Source of the DNA: Anaerolineae bacterium
GTDB taxonomy: Bacteria > Chloroflexota > Anaerolineae > Aggregatilineales > Phototrophicaceae
DNA: 50,823 nt
Assembly (NCBI GenBank): GCA_026645945.1
Contig: JAPKMO010000020.1
Location: 1-50,823 of the forward strand
Reading direction: 5' to 3'
A model generated the notes under the pieces. It searched no databases and was not told the origin of the DNA. It saw only the letters and a list, made by a program, of their open reading frames with translations. The translations under genes and the position numbers were made by a program. Positions 24,439 to 32,725 of this stretch are shown here, in pieces (the first letter of the stretch is position 1; each line of letters opens with the position of its first letter).

Positions 24439-25479
24439 CTAGAAGAACAGTTTGGCGAGGCTGAGGATGCCCTGCTTCCAGGGAACGCGGTGCGAAACAC
24501 CCGACTGCCCCTCGAAACTGCGCAGATTGTCCAGATACCACTGGTAGTTACGAACCAACGCCTGTTTGTTGGAATACTTGGGCTGGTAGCCGAGGACTTT
24601 TTCGGCTTTTTCGATGGACACAAACGAGTCCTTGCTGGCCGTTTCGTAGACCCACTTGTACAGCGGCGAGAGTTTGAGCGCCTCCAGCACGCGCAGGGCG
24701 AAGATAGCCGGCGCGGCGGGCAGCGGCACGATCTTCTTGCCGTAACCAGCGTAGTCCAGCACCGCCTGGTAGTCCTCTTTCATGGTGGTAAATTCCTTCG
24801 CGCCGATGTTGAAGGTGTCGTTCACCACGTCCTTATCGAGCGTGCAGCACAAGTAGATGGCATCGCACAGGTCTTCCACGTCAAGAAGCTGGTAGCGGTT
24901 GCTGCCGCTGCCGAGCATAGGGAATCCCCGGCCATCCTTGGCCCAGTCGTAAAACAGGGCAAACACGCCTAACCGCTCCGGCCCGATGAACGACTTTGGC
25001 CGGATGACCGGCACGCACATGCCTTTCGCCCGGTATTCAAAACACACTTCCTCAGCTTCGATTTTGGCCTTGCCGTAAGGCCCCACGCCGTCCAGTTTGT
25101 CGGTTTCGTACAGCGGGTGGTGGTCGGGGATGCCGTAGACGGCGGTCGAGGAAATCTGGATAAATCGTTCGACGCCGTGTTGAAAAGCCGAGTCAATGAC
25201 GGTGCGCGTGCCGACGACATCGGTGGTATAGATGTCCTCCGGCTTATACAGCGGCAGCGCCGCCGCCGTATGAATGACGATGTTCACGCCCTGCATCGCC
25301 CGGTCAACCGTCGCCCGGTCGCGAATGTCACCCTTGATTTCAATGATGCGGTCGCGCTCCGGGTAATCGAAGTCGGCGATGTCCAGCGAAACGACCTGAT
25401 GGCCGCGCTCCAGCAGGTAGCGCACCAGGTTGATACCCAGAAAACCGGCCCCGCCGGTGATAAGATAGGTTTGTGCCAT
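24439..25479 (-). CDS. NAD-dependent epimerase/dehydratase (extended SDR)
   Basis: A 346-residue extended SDR. The Rossmann loop is YLITGGAGFLGINLVRYLLE, followed by SLDIADFDYPERD, the catalytic region QISSTAVYGIPDHHPLYETD and the active-site YGKAK. RYQLLDVEDLCDAIYLC and FNIGAKEFTTMKEDYQAVLD are typical of sugar-nucleotide epimerases. The C-terminal 40 residues, with KAEKVLGYQPKYSNKQALVR, also fit. The exact substrate is unclear; a sterol/NDP-sugar type cannot be separated. ATG 25479 with CAGGAG upstream was chosen over 25536. Confidence 0.9.
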   Translation of the reverse strand: MAQTYLITGGAGFLGINLVRYLLERGHQVVSLDIADFDYPERDRIIEIKGDIRDRATVDRAMQGVNIVIHTAAALPLYKPEDIYTTDVVGTRTVIDSAFQHGVERFIQISSTAVYGIPDHHPLYETDKLDGVGPYGKAKIEAEEVCFEYRAKGMCVPVIRPKSFIGPERLGVFALFYDWAKDGRGFPMLGSGSNRYQLLDVEDLCDAIYLCCTLDKDVVNDTFNIGAKEFTTMKEDYQAVLDYAGYGKKIVPLPAAPAIFALRVLEALKLSPLYKWVYETASKDSFVSIEKAEKVLGYQPKYSNKQALVRNYQWYLDNLRSFEGQSGVSHRVPWKQGILSLAKLFF

Positions 25480-25546
25480 GCAGAACTCCTGTTGTGCGGG
25501 GGCATCCCCGCCGTCAATACGCTTGAAAGAGTACAATAACCTTAGA

Positions 25547-25620
25547 GTTTATCCATAAACCCACCAGACAGTGGGCTTAAGCCCACTGTTATGCTATCAG
25601 ATCAATTGGTTTATGGATAG
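25547..25620 (+). repeat. 74-bp palindromic element, copy 2 (MITE-like)
   Basis: Same element as 12316-12389 and 43808-43881: ends TATCCATAAACC and GGTTTATGGATA, perfect core CAGTGGGCTTAAGCCCACTG. It lies in the 264-bp gap between the epimerase start and the small gene at 25744. Apart from this element nothing definable was seen in the gap. Confidence 0.85.
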
Positions 25621-25743
25621 GTTCTTAGTCTACCACGCTGCCGCCAGGACTAGAATACAGGAAAGACAGCGGCGAAAGTTTTAAAATTCTCACGCCCCAT
25701 TAAACGAAATTTGCTGTAAGATGAACGATGGGAGGTACGGCCC

Positions 25744-26151
25744 ATGCTTAACACCTTTCACGGGACTCGCTGCTTGTACAGACCGCACGATAACGGCATC
25801 CATGAGTTTATCTTCACCGAATCATCGCGCCAGGCCGTTGATGAGTGGTTCGCGCAGCTAGAGGCGCTGACGCGCAGTGCTGAAGCCGGCACGATGATGC
25901 ACTATCTGGTGCGTTCAACTGCATCCGCGCCGCTGCCGGCGGCCTACATGCTTAAATCCGCGCACCGCTGGATTATGGACAACCGCCATTTATACACCGC
26001 GCGAATCGTGTTTTTGCACCGCTCGAACTTCTACTATCCTCATGCCAAGTTGTTTATCCGCGCCTGGCAGATGAGCAATGGTATCGCCGTGCGTTTTTAT
26101 CCGGCAGACCGGCGCGAGGATGCGGTCAGGTGGCTGCTGGAGAATAACTGA
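25744..26151 (+). CDS. Small conserved-looking protein of unknown function
   Basis: A 135-residue soluble protein, not recognised with confidence. The pattern of alternating strands and helices (GIHEFIFTESSRQAVDEWFA, TMMHYLVRSTASAPLPAAYM, RIVFLHRSNFYYPHAKLFI, RFYPADRREDAVRWLLE) resembles SpoIIAA/STAS-like proteins with a mid-protein phosphosite missing; this is only an impression. A good GGGAGG site lies 7 nt before the ATG. It converges with the large SARP-like regulator gene, whose stop is 8 nt away. Confidence 0.65.
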   Translation: MLNTFHGTRCLYRPHDNGIHEFIFTESSRQAVDEWFAQLEALTRSAEAGTMMHYLVRSTASAPLPAAYMLKSAHRWIMDNRHLYTARIVFLHRSNFYYPHAKLFIRAWQMSNGIAVRFYPADRREDAVRWLLENN

Positions 26152-26158
26152 CGCCGCG

Positions 26159-29100
26159 TCACAACAGAGACTCGATAACTTCGCTCACCACGTCGTCCAT
26201 AAGGCGTGTTTCGCCGCGCGCACAGGCAGCTGTGTGCGTCCTTTCGTCCAGCGGCAGGTCACGCAGCAGCCGCTCCGCCTGCTGCCGCGTGTAAAACCAA
26301 CTGGCGGGATGCCGAAGCACAAAAGCCAGCAGTTCGGCAGCCCGCGCCGGTTCGCCGGCGGTGGCCCACAGCCGGGCAACTTCGACCAGATGTACCGTCA
26401 GCATCATGACCGATTTCGCGCCGGCGGCCAGCGCAATCGAAAGCCGCAGGTGAAAACGCGCCTGCTCGATGTTGTTCATCGCCAGGTAGGCCCGGCCCAG
26501 GCAGTAATACGCGCCGGACTGCCCCCAGGGGCTGCTGTCGGTTTCAAACAGCGCCAGGCTTTGCTCGGCCAGCCGCCGCGCTTCTGCTGGGTCGCCGGTG
26601 AGCAGCATGATCCGGCTGAGGGTTTGCAGCGCCCATCCTGTACCCTGAGGGTGGTCAAGCGCCTGGAACTGCGCGATGCTCTCCCGGCTCAGGCGGTCGG
26701 CTTCTTCGTAATTACCCTGTTCCATCGCCAGCAAACCCAGATGAAAGGTTGACCAGGCGACCGTCGTCCGGTTGCCTGACTGCCGGGCAGCGGCGATGCT
26801 CTGGTGTACCAGCTCGGTCGCCGGCTCGTAATGCCCCTGGAGACTCAGGCTTTCGGCCAGCCGGTCGAGTCCGTAGGCGACTTCGTTCAGGTCGCCGACG
26901 GCCTGGCTGAGTTCCAGACCTTCACGGTACAGCTGCTCCGCCTGGCGGTAGTTGCCCAGGGTATATGCTACCTCGCCCAGCGCCTTCAGGGATAGGCTGA
27001 TACCCCAGGTATCCCCGATCTGCCGCCGGATGTCCAGACTTTCCTGATAATGGCGCTGCGATTTGTCGTAGTGAATCTGGTCGTGGGCGATATCGCCAAA
27101 AAGCTGCGCCGCCAGAGCGATACCCCAGCGGTCGTTCAGGCGTTCGTAGGCGGCCAGGGCTTTACGCGCCCAGCGTTCCGCTTCGGAGTAGTTAATTTTC
27201 GGCCACAATGCCAGCGCGCCCAGATGAAAAAACGAAAGCGCAGCTTCCGGCGCTTCGACTTCGTTCAGAATCAAGGCGGCCTGCCGGTAAAAAGCCAGAC
27301 ACAGATCGGTATGGCCCAACCTGCGGTAGGTGAAGGCCAGCGCGGCGCTCATCTGCCCGAACAACCGCCGCTCCACATCGGCATCTGCCGCCGGTTGAGC
27401 CTGTTCCATTGCCCAGCCGAAAAGCTCTTTACTTTCCTGAAGGCGGCTTCGCATGGTGTAAAACAGCATCAGGCCGGTGACGAGGCCGCCGATTTTGGCG
27501 GTGATTCGTTTGTCAAAGGCACGATGCCAGGCGATGCGGATGTTATCAATTTCGGCTTCGATGGCGTTGAGCGCCGCGATCTGCCCCGCGCCTTTTAACT
27601 GCGTTTCGCGGTCGCGCATAAAACCGGCGTAATAAACGCTGTGATTGTCGTAGGCGCGTTCGCGTTCTTCATCGTTCAGTTTTTCTTCGGCGAACTGGCG
27701 CAGCAGTTCGTGCATCTCGAAGCGCCCGGCGGCGTTGCGCCGCACCAGCGACTTGCCGACCAGCGCCAGCAGCAGCGGCAGCGAAGCGTCGTCAGTGACG
27801 GCCTGGGCCGCTTCCAGCGTAAAGCCGCCCCGGAAAATCGCCAGCTTGCTTAATACCCGCCGCTCCAGTGGAGAAAGCCGCTCCCACGAGGACTCAAAAA
27901 CGGTGCGGAGGCTGCGGTGTCTCGACGGCAGGTTGCGCGTCGAACTGGCGAGGAAATCCGGCGAGCGTTCGATTTCGGCGACGATTTCAGGCGGGGAGAG
28001 CATGGGCAGCCAGGCGGCGGCCAGTTCGACGCCCAGCGGCATCCCGTCTACAAGCTGGCAGATACGAATGACCGCCGGTTTATCGGCCTCCGCCAGTTTG
28101 AAGTTGGGGCGCAGGCGGCGGGCGCTGCCGATGAACAGCCGGACGGCATCGTAACCGTCCAGGTTTGGCTCGTCAGTGTTCGATGGATAGGGCAATCCCT
28201 GGATTTCGTACAGCCATTCTTCTTGCAGCCCCAGGCGCTCGCGGGAGGTCGCCAGGACGGTCAGGCCGGGCGCGGCGCGCAGCATCTCCGCCACCAGTTC
28301 CGCGCCACCCAGCAGGTGTTCAAAATTATCCATCACCAGCAGCAGGCGTTTTTCGGCCAGGTAGGCCAAAAGCTGCCCTCTGGGGTCGCCCTCGCGCAGG
28401 CCGGTAAAACGCAGCGCGTCGGCCAGCGCCGGCAGCAGATATTCATCGGTGCCGACGGGAGCCAGCGGCACGAAACACGCTCCATGCGGGTAACGTTCAA
28501 CCGCCAGCGCGGCGGTTTGCAGCGACAGCCGGGTTTTCCCGATGCCGCCCGGCCCGACCAGGGTCAGCAGGCGGCAGTTTGGGTCGGCCAGCAGGCGGGT
28601 GATGTCATCCAGTTCCCGGTCGCGGCCTACGAAAGGTGTGGTTTGCGCCGGCAGGGTATAAACCGGCCCGCTGTGGAGCGCCGCCCGCGTGATGGTGGGC
28701 GCGGGGCGCGCCGGCGGAGGCGTTCGCCGCTCCTGGATGGCATGGAACAGCGCGGTCGTTTCGGCTTCCGGCTGGATACCTAATTCGCGGCGGAGCAGAT
28801 CGGCGCAGTCCTGGTACTGCCGCAGCGCCGCCGAAAGCTGCCCCAACCAAGCATACAGCAGCATCAATTGGCGCTGAGCGGGTTCGTGGAGCGGGTCAAG
28901 CGCCAGCCAGCGCCGGGCATGAGGCAGGGCGGCCTCGAACTCGCCGCGCTCCGACAGACAGGCGGACAGCCGGCGCAGCGCGTCCCCCAGCTCGCGGCGG
29001 AGGTTTTCCCGTTGGAACAACTGCCATTCGTCAAATTCCAGGCTGTCCGGCAGCGCGAATCCGGCCATGAAGTCGCCCTGGTACACAGCAGCAGCTTCCA

Positions 29101-29437
29101 CCAGGCGCGCCGCGTCATCCCCGGCGGCCAGCTCGCGGAAACGCGCCACATCCAGATGATAACCGGGGCGCAGGGCGATGGTGTCACGTTCGGCATCCAG
29201 CCAATCCCCACCCAACGATTTGTTGAGTGTCCACAGTGTTGTTCGCAGATAAGCGTAGGCGCTGCTTTGATCGAAGTCCGGCCAGAAAAAAGCGGTCAGG
29301 GAATCGCGGCTGTGGGCGCTGCCCGTAACGGCCAGGTAAGCCAGCAGCGCCAGCGCCTTGCGGCGGCTGATGCGTTCCGTCTGGCCGTCCAATTCAATGT
29401 GGGGCGCGCCGAGCAGGTGAAGGTTCAGGCGAGACAT
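26159..29437 (-). CDS. SARP-like BTAD-NB-ARC-TPR transcriptional regulator
   Basis: A 1,092-residue STAND-type regulator. Residues 1-90 are an OmpR/SARP-type winged helix (ALALLAYLAVTGSAHSRDSL); 95-240 the bacterial transcriptional activator domain (BTAD); 265-600 the NTPase core with P-loop LVGPGGIGKTRLSL (about 295-302), LLVMDNFEHLLGG and LATSRERLGL; 640-1050 TPR repeats (for example GNYRQAEQLYREGLELSQAV). The family is expanded in Chloroflexota and in actinomycetes. It probably assembles on NTP and effector binding to activate transcription. ATG 29437 is preferred to TTG 29464. Direct repeats in the gap to the divergent gene are likely its target. Confidence 0.93.
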   Translation of the reverse strand: MSRLNLHLLGAPHIELDGQTERISRRKALALLAYLAVTGSAHSRDSLTAFFWPDFDQSSAYAYLRTTLWTLNKSLGGDWLDAERDTIALRPGYHLDVARFRELAAGDDAARLVEAAAVYQGDFMAGFALPDSLEFDEWQLFQRENLRRELGDALRRLSACLSERGEFEAALPHARRWLALDPLHEPAQRQLMLLYAWLGQLSAALRQYQDCADLLRRELGIQPEAETTALFHAIQERRTPPPARPAPTITRAALHSGPVYTLPAQTTPFVGRDRELDDITRLLADPNCRLLTLVGPGGIGKTRLSLQTAALAVERYPHGACFVPLAPVGTDEYLLPALADALRFTGLREGDPRGQLLAYLAEKRLLLVMDNFEHLLGGAELVAEMLRAAPGLTVLATSRERLGLQEEWLYEIQGLPYPSNTDEPNLDGYDAVRLFIGSARRLRPNFKLAEADKPAVIRICQLVDGMPLGVELAAAWLPMLSPPEIVAEIERSPDFLASSTRNLPSRHRSLRTVFESSWERLSPLERRVLSKLAIFRGGFTLEAAQAVTDDASLPLLLALVGKSLVRRNAAGRFEMHELLRQFAEEKLNDEERERAYDNHSVYYAGFMRDRETQLKGAGQIAALNAIEAEIDNIRIAWHRAFDKRITAKIGGLVTGLMLFYTMRSRLQESKELFGWAMEQAQPAADADVERRLFGQMSAALAFTYRRLGHTDLCLAFYRQAALILNEVEAPEAALSFFHLGALALWPKINYSEAERWARKALAAYERLNDRWGIALAAQLFGDIAHDQIHYDKSQRHYQESLDIRRQIGDTWGISLSLKALGEVAYTLGNYRQAEQLYREGLELSQAVGDLNEVAYGLDRLAESLSLQGHYEPATELVHQSIAAARQSGNRTTVAWSTFHLGLLAMEQGNYEEADRLSRESIAQFQALDHPQGTGWALQTLSRIMLLTGDPAEARRLAEQSLALFETDSSPWGQSGAYYCLGRAYLAMNNIEQARFHLRLSIALAAGAKSVMMLTVHLVEVARLWATAGEPARAAELLAFVLRHPASWFYTRQQAERLLRDLPLDERTHTAACARGETRLMDDVVSEVIESLL

Positions 29438-29517
29438 AACCCTATCCAGGTCGTGACGGGACAACGGTCGGGCGCGGAACTGCGCGCCTCGCCCTATGGT
29501 ATCACAAAACTGCGGTT

Positions 29518-29560
29518 TGAGACGCTTTTTGAGACGCCGGCTGACACGGCGGTGAGACGC
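29518..29560 (+). promoter_or_regulatory. Direct-repeat operator for the SARP-like regulator
   Basis: TGAGACGC occurs at 29518-29525, 29530-29537 and 29553-29560, with an imperfect copy TGACACGG at 29542-29549, so four copies at steps of 12, 12 and 11 bp. The last copy ends 8 bp before the -10-like TACAGT (29569-29574) of the divergent ParB-like gene. Streptomyces SARPs bind heptameric direct repeats about 11 bp apart, the last one 8 bp from the -10. The match to that rule is close. Confidence 0.6.
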
Positions 29561-29603
29561 CCTCCGGGTACAGTGAAAACGTAAGAACGAACGGAGGTGA
29601 CCT

Positions 29604-30080
29604 ATGTATGCACCAATGGCGCTTCAAAATATCGGGGCTGAGCAGATGGGCAGCGCGAACGCTGTTATGCCGGCGGCACGACAGATGTTTGAGCGCGCGC
29701 TGCTGGCCGGCGGCGTGAAGCGGGCGCTGGCAGCGGTCACTCGCCGTTCGCGCCGGCTGCATGTGCTGGCCGAGGTATCGGCCCGGATCGTGAACCGGCA
29801 CTACCTGGGGGCGCAGACCGTCGCGCTGGATCGGATTGTCGGCACGCTGGACAAAGCTGACAGCTTCGACTGCGAGTTTTACCCCCTGCGCGCCGACAGC
29901 GCCGAACGCTGGGCAGGCGTGGCCGGGGCGCTGCTGCGCGCTCAAACCCTGCCGCTGGTGGAACTGATCCAGGTGGGCGAGGTCTATTACGTCAGCGACG
30001 GCCACCACCGCATCTCGGTCGCCCGCGCGATGGGGCAGGCCGCCATCGAAGCGAACGTCACGCGCTGGAAGACGGCGTAA
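29604..30080 (+). CDS. ParB/Srx-fold 'DGHHR' protein
   Basis: A 158-residue protein. The C-terminal part, LIQVGEVYYVSDGHHRISVA then RAMGQAAIEANVTRWK, has the ParB/sulfiredoxin-like fold motif with DGHHR in place of ParB GxRR or Srx GxHR. The N-terminal half is Arg/Ala-rich and helical (ARQMFERALLAGGVKRALAA), and a middle segment FDCEFYPLRADSAERW is typical of a Chloroflexota family. AGGTGA lies before the ATG. It is divergent from the SARP-like regulator and has the direct-repeat operator before it, so it is probably its target. Function unknown; nucleotide or DNA binding is plausible. Confidence 0.75.
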   Translation: MYAPMALQNIGAEQMGSANAVMPAARQMFERALLAGGVKRALAAVTRRSRRLHVLAEVSARIVNRHYLGAQTVALDRIVGTLDKADSFDCEFYPLRADSAERWAGVAGALLRAQTLPLVELIQVGEVYYVSDGHHRISVARAMGQAAIEANVTRWKTA

Positions 30081-30102
30081 CGTTTTCACGATCTGCAAGC
30101 AG

Positions 30103-30130
30103 GGGCGAACCCGGCGAGTTCGCCCTTTTT
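30103..30130 (+). terminator. Rho-independent terminator after the ParB-like gene
   Basis: Perfect 8-bp stem GGGCGAAC (30103-30110) / GTTCGCCC (30118-30125), loop CCGGCGA, then five T. Confidence 0.85.
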
Positions 30131-30297
30131 GCGTTCCCGCCGTAGAGCAAAAACAGCCTGCCCGCCATTCTCGATCTGCCGATGGGGTGGTACAATGATG
30201 GACTTCTGCCGCAAGGTTAGCTTAAGGCCTGATTTTTACAATTGCGGTCTTAAAAACCGGCAGTCGTCAGCGGTCGCCAGATGAGGAGCATGGAAGA

Positions 30298-31035
30298 ATG
30301 CAAACGTATCTCCAGGAATTGTCGTATCGTAAGGGTATACGCCGTCTGACGTTGAGCGTCATCATCCCCTGTTACAACGAAGTCCAGACGATTGAGGAAG
30401 TCCTCAACCGGGTGGAGGCGGTCGGCTTGGCGGACGAGATCATCATCGTGGATGACGGCTCGACCGACGGCACGCGCGAAATTTTGCAGCGCATCGAAAA
30501 TGAAAACCGCCCCAGCCTCCGCATCCTGTACCACCAGACCAACCAGGGCAAAGGCGCGGCGGTTGTTACCGGCTTCTCGGCGGCCAGCAGCGAGGTATTT
30601 TTGATTCAGGATGCCGACTACGAGTACGACCCACGCGAATACCCCATCCTGCTCAAACCCCTGGAGGAAGGTATCGCCACCGTCGTTTACGGGTCGCGTT
30701 TTCTGGGCGGGCCGCGTAAGGCCATGAATTTCTGGAACATGGTCGCCAACCGCATCCTGACGCTGACGACCAATATCCTGTATAACGCCATCCTCAGCGA
30801 TATGGAAACCTGCTACAAAGTTTTCCGCGCCGAGGTGGTGAAGGGCATCAAAATTCATGCCCGGCGCTTCGAGTTCGAGCCGGAAATTACGGCCAAAGTA
30901 TTGAAGCAGGGGATTCGCATCTACGAAGTGCCGATTTCGTACAATGGGCGCGAGTGGCATGAAGGCAAAAAGATCAAATGGACGGACGGCCCGATTGCCC
31001 TGTGGACGCTGATTAAATATCGTTTTGTGAATTAG
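30298..31035 (+). CDS. Glycosyltransferase family 2 (DPM1/dolichyl-P-mannose synthase-like)
   Basis: A 245-residue GT-A fold glycosyltransferase. SVIIPCYNEVQTIEEVLNRV opens the nucleotide-sugar site, IIIVDDGSTDGTREIL follows, and the metal motif is FLIQDADYEYDP. YGSRFLGGPRKAMNF, DMETCYKVFRAEVVKGIKIH and FEFEPEITAKVL are typical of the subgroup that makes polyprenyl-phosphate sugars. A single-domain form without a C-terminal membrane helix is expected to act at the inner face of the membrane. It could supply donors for a GT39-like enzyme. The amidohydrolase gene follows 14 nt later. Confidence 0.9.
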   Translation: MQTYLQELSYRKGIRRLTLSVIIPCYNEVQTIEEVLNRVEAVGLADEIIIVDDGSTDGTREILQRIENENRPSLRILYHQTNQGKGAAVVTGFSAASSEVFLIQDADYEYDPREYPILLKPLEEGIATVVYGSRFLGGPRKAMNFWNMVANRILTLTTNILYNAILSDMETCYKVFRAEVVKGIKIHARRFEFEPEITAKVLKQGIRIYEVPISYNGREWHEGKKIKWTDGPIALWTLIKYRFVN

Positions 31036-31049
31036 AAGCGGTCTGGTAT

Positions 31050-32642
31050 ATGGCGCTGTTGATCGTTAACGGCGTTATTCATACGATGGACGCTGCCGCG
31101 CCTGCCGCCGAGGCCGTGCTGGTGGAAAACGCGCGTATCCGGGCGGTTGGGGCGCGGGTTGAGGTCGAAGCGGCTGCCGGGCGCGGCGTCCGCCGTTTGG
31201 ACCTGGGCGGGCGAACGCTGCTGCCCGGTTTTAACGACGCGCATGTGCATCTGTGGAAGCTCGGCCTGCTGCTGACGCGGCAGGTGGACGCCCGCAAACA
31301 GACCGCGCCGGACATCCCGGCCATCGTCGCGCGTTTTCGAGAGAAGGCGCGCGGCCTTCCCGCCGGCGTGTGGATCACTGGGCGCGGTTATAACGAGGCC
31401 GACCTGCCGGAAGGCCGCCACCCCACCCGCCATGACCTGGACGCCGCCAGCCCTGACCATCCCATCGCGCTGACCCGCACCTGCGGCCATATGATCGTCG
31501 CCAACAGCCGCGCCCTGGAATGGGCCGGCATCACCCCCAATACGCCCGACCCGCCCGGCGGCGTGATCGCGCGCGACGAAAGCGGCCAGCCCACCGGTCT
31601 GCTGCAAGAAACGGCAATGGGGCTGCTCAACATCCCTGACCCGGCTGAAGCCGACCTGGAAGATGCCATTCTGGCGGCGCAGCGCCACCAGCTTGCCCTG
31701 GGAATCACCAGCGCCACCGACCCGCTGCTGACCCCGCTGCATGTGCGCGTCTACCGGGCGCTGGACGCGGCGGGCAAACTGCGCGCGCGCGTTAACGGGA
31801 TGCCGATTCGCCGTCCCGACGGCGGAACAGGGACGCTGCCGCTGCCGGAGCGATTCCTCAGCGATTGGCTGCGAATTGATACGGTGAAGTTTTTTGCCGA
31901 CGGCGGCCTGAGCGGCGCGACGGCGGCCATCAGCCGCCCGTACAACATCGTCGGCGGGCGCGGCGTGTTACGTTTTGAAACCGCCGAACTGCTGGAACTG
32001 GCCTGGGAAGCCCACGCGGCGGGTTTTCGCATCGGCACGCACGCCATCGGCGATGTGGCGCTGGAACAGGTCATCTCAGTTTATGAGGAACTGCGCCGGC
32101 GGCAGCCGGGGATACCCGGCGGCTCTGCCCTGCGCCACCGGATCGAACACCTGGGGCTGCCGGACGCCGATCACCTGCGGCGCTGCGCCGCGCTCCAGAT
32201 CATCGCTGTGCCGCAAACGGTGTTCCTGCCGGCCCTGGGGCGCAGTTTTCGCCGCTATCTGCCGGACGAGTTTTTGCCGCGCTGTTACCCGGTGCGCGCC
32301 ATGCTGGACGCCGGCCTGACCGTCGCGCTCAGTTCCGATGCGCCGGTCGTGCCGGATGACAACCCCCTGCTCGGCATCAAAGCTGCCGCAGACCGCCGCG
32401 ACGATGCCGGTTTCTCCATCGCCCCGGAACAGGCCATTACGCCCTATGAGGCGCTGTACGCTTATACGATGGGCGGGGCTGTCGCCGCCGGCGACCAGGC
32501 CAACCGGGGCAGCATCAGCCCCGGTAAATGGGCCGATCTGGTCATCCTCAGCGGCGACCCGCTGCAAACGCCGCCCGAATCGCTGCTCGATCTGCGTGTT
32601 GAGCAGACCTTCGTCGGCGGCGAACCGGTCTATTCGGCCTGA
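31050..32642 (+). CDS. Amidohydrolase family 3 (YtcJ-like)
   Basis: A 530-residue metal-dependent hydrolase. The N-terminal beta-sandwich (LIVNGVIHTMDAAAPAAEAV) is followed by the metal site LPGFNDAHVHLWKLG (HxH), RTCGHMIVANSRALEWAGI, FFADGGLSGATAAI, RIGTHAIGDVALEQVI, RHRIEHLGLPDADHL and ALSSDAPVVPDDNPLLGI. The C-terminus closes the sandwich (GKWADLVILSGDP). These are hallmarks of amidohydrolase family 3, whose substrates are mostly unknown. It may share a transcript with the GT2 gene, though a functional link is not obvious. The ribosome site is weak. Confidence 0.92.
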   Translation: MALLIVNGVIHTMDAAAPAAEAVLVENARIRAVGARVEVEAAAGRGVRRLDLGGRTLLPGFNDAHVHLWKLGLLLTRQVDARKQTAPDIPAIVARFREKARGLPAGVWITGRGYNEADLPEGRHPTRHDLDAASPDHPIALTRTCGHMIVANSRALEWAGITPNTPDPPGGVIARDESGQPTGLLQETAMGLLNIPDPAEADLEDAILAAQRHQLALGITSATDPLLTPLHVRVYRALDAAGKLRARVNGMPIRRPDGGTGTLPLPERFLSDWLRIDTVKFFADGGLSGATAAISRPYNIVGGRGVLRFETAELLELAWEAHAAGFRIGTHAIGDVALEQVISVYEELRRRQPGIPGGSALRHRIEHLGLPDADHLRRCAALQIIAVPQTVFLPALGRSFRRYLPDEFLPRCYPVRAMLDAGLTVALSSDAPVVPDDNPLLGIKAAADRRDDAGFSIAPEQAITPYEALYAYTMGGAVAAGDQANRGSISPGKWADLVILSGDPLQTPPESLLDLRVEQTFVGGEPVYSA

Positions 32643-32725
32643 GCCGGTTTTTACCTGCTTCTTACGTAAATATGATAAAAATACCCCGACTCGTATCCAA
32701 TCCTTGATTTTTATGGGGTGAGCCG

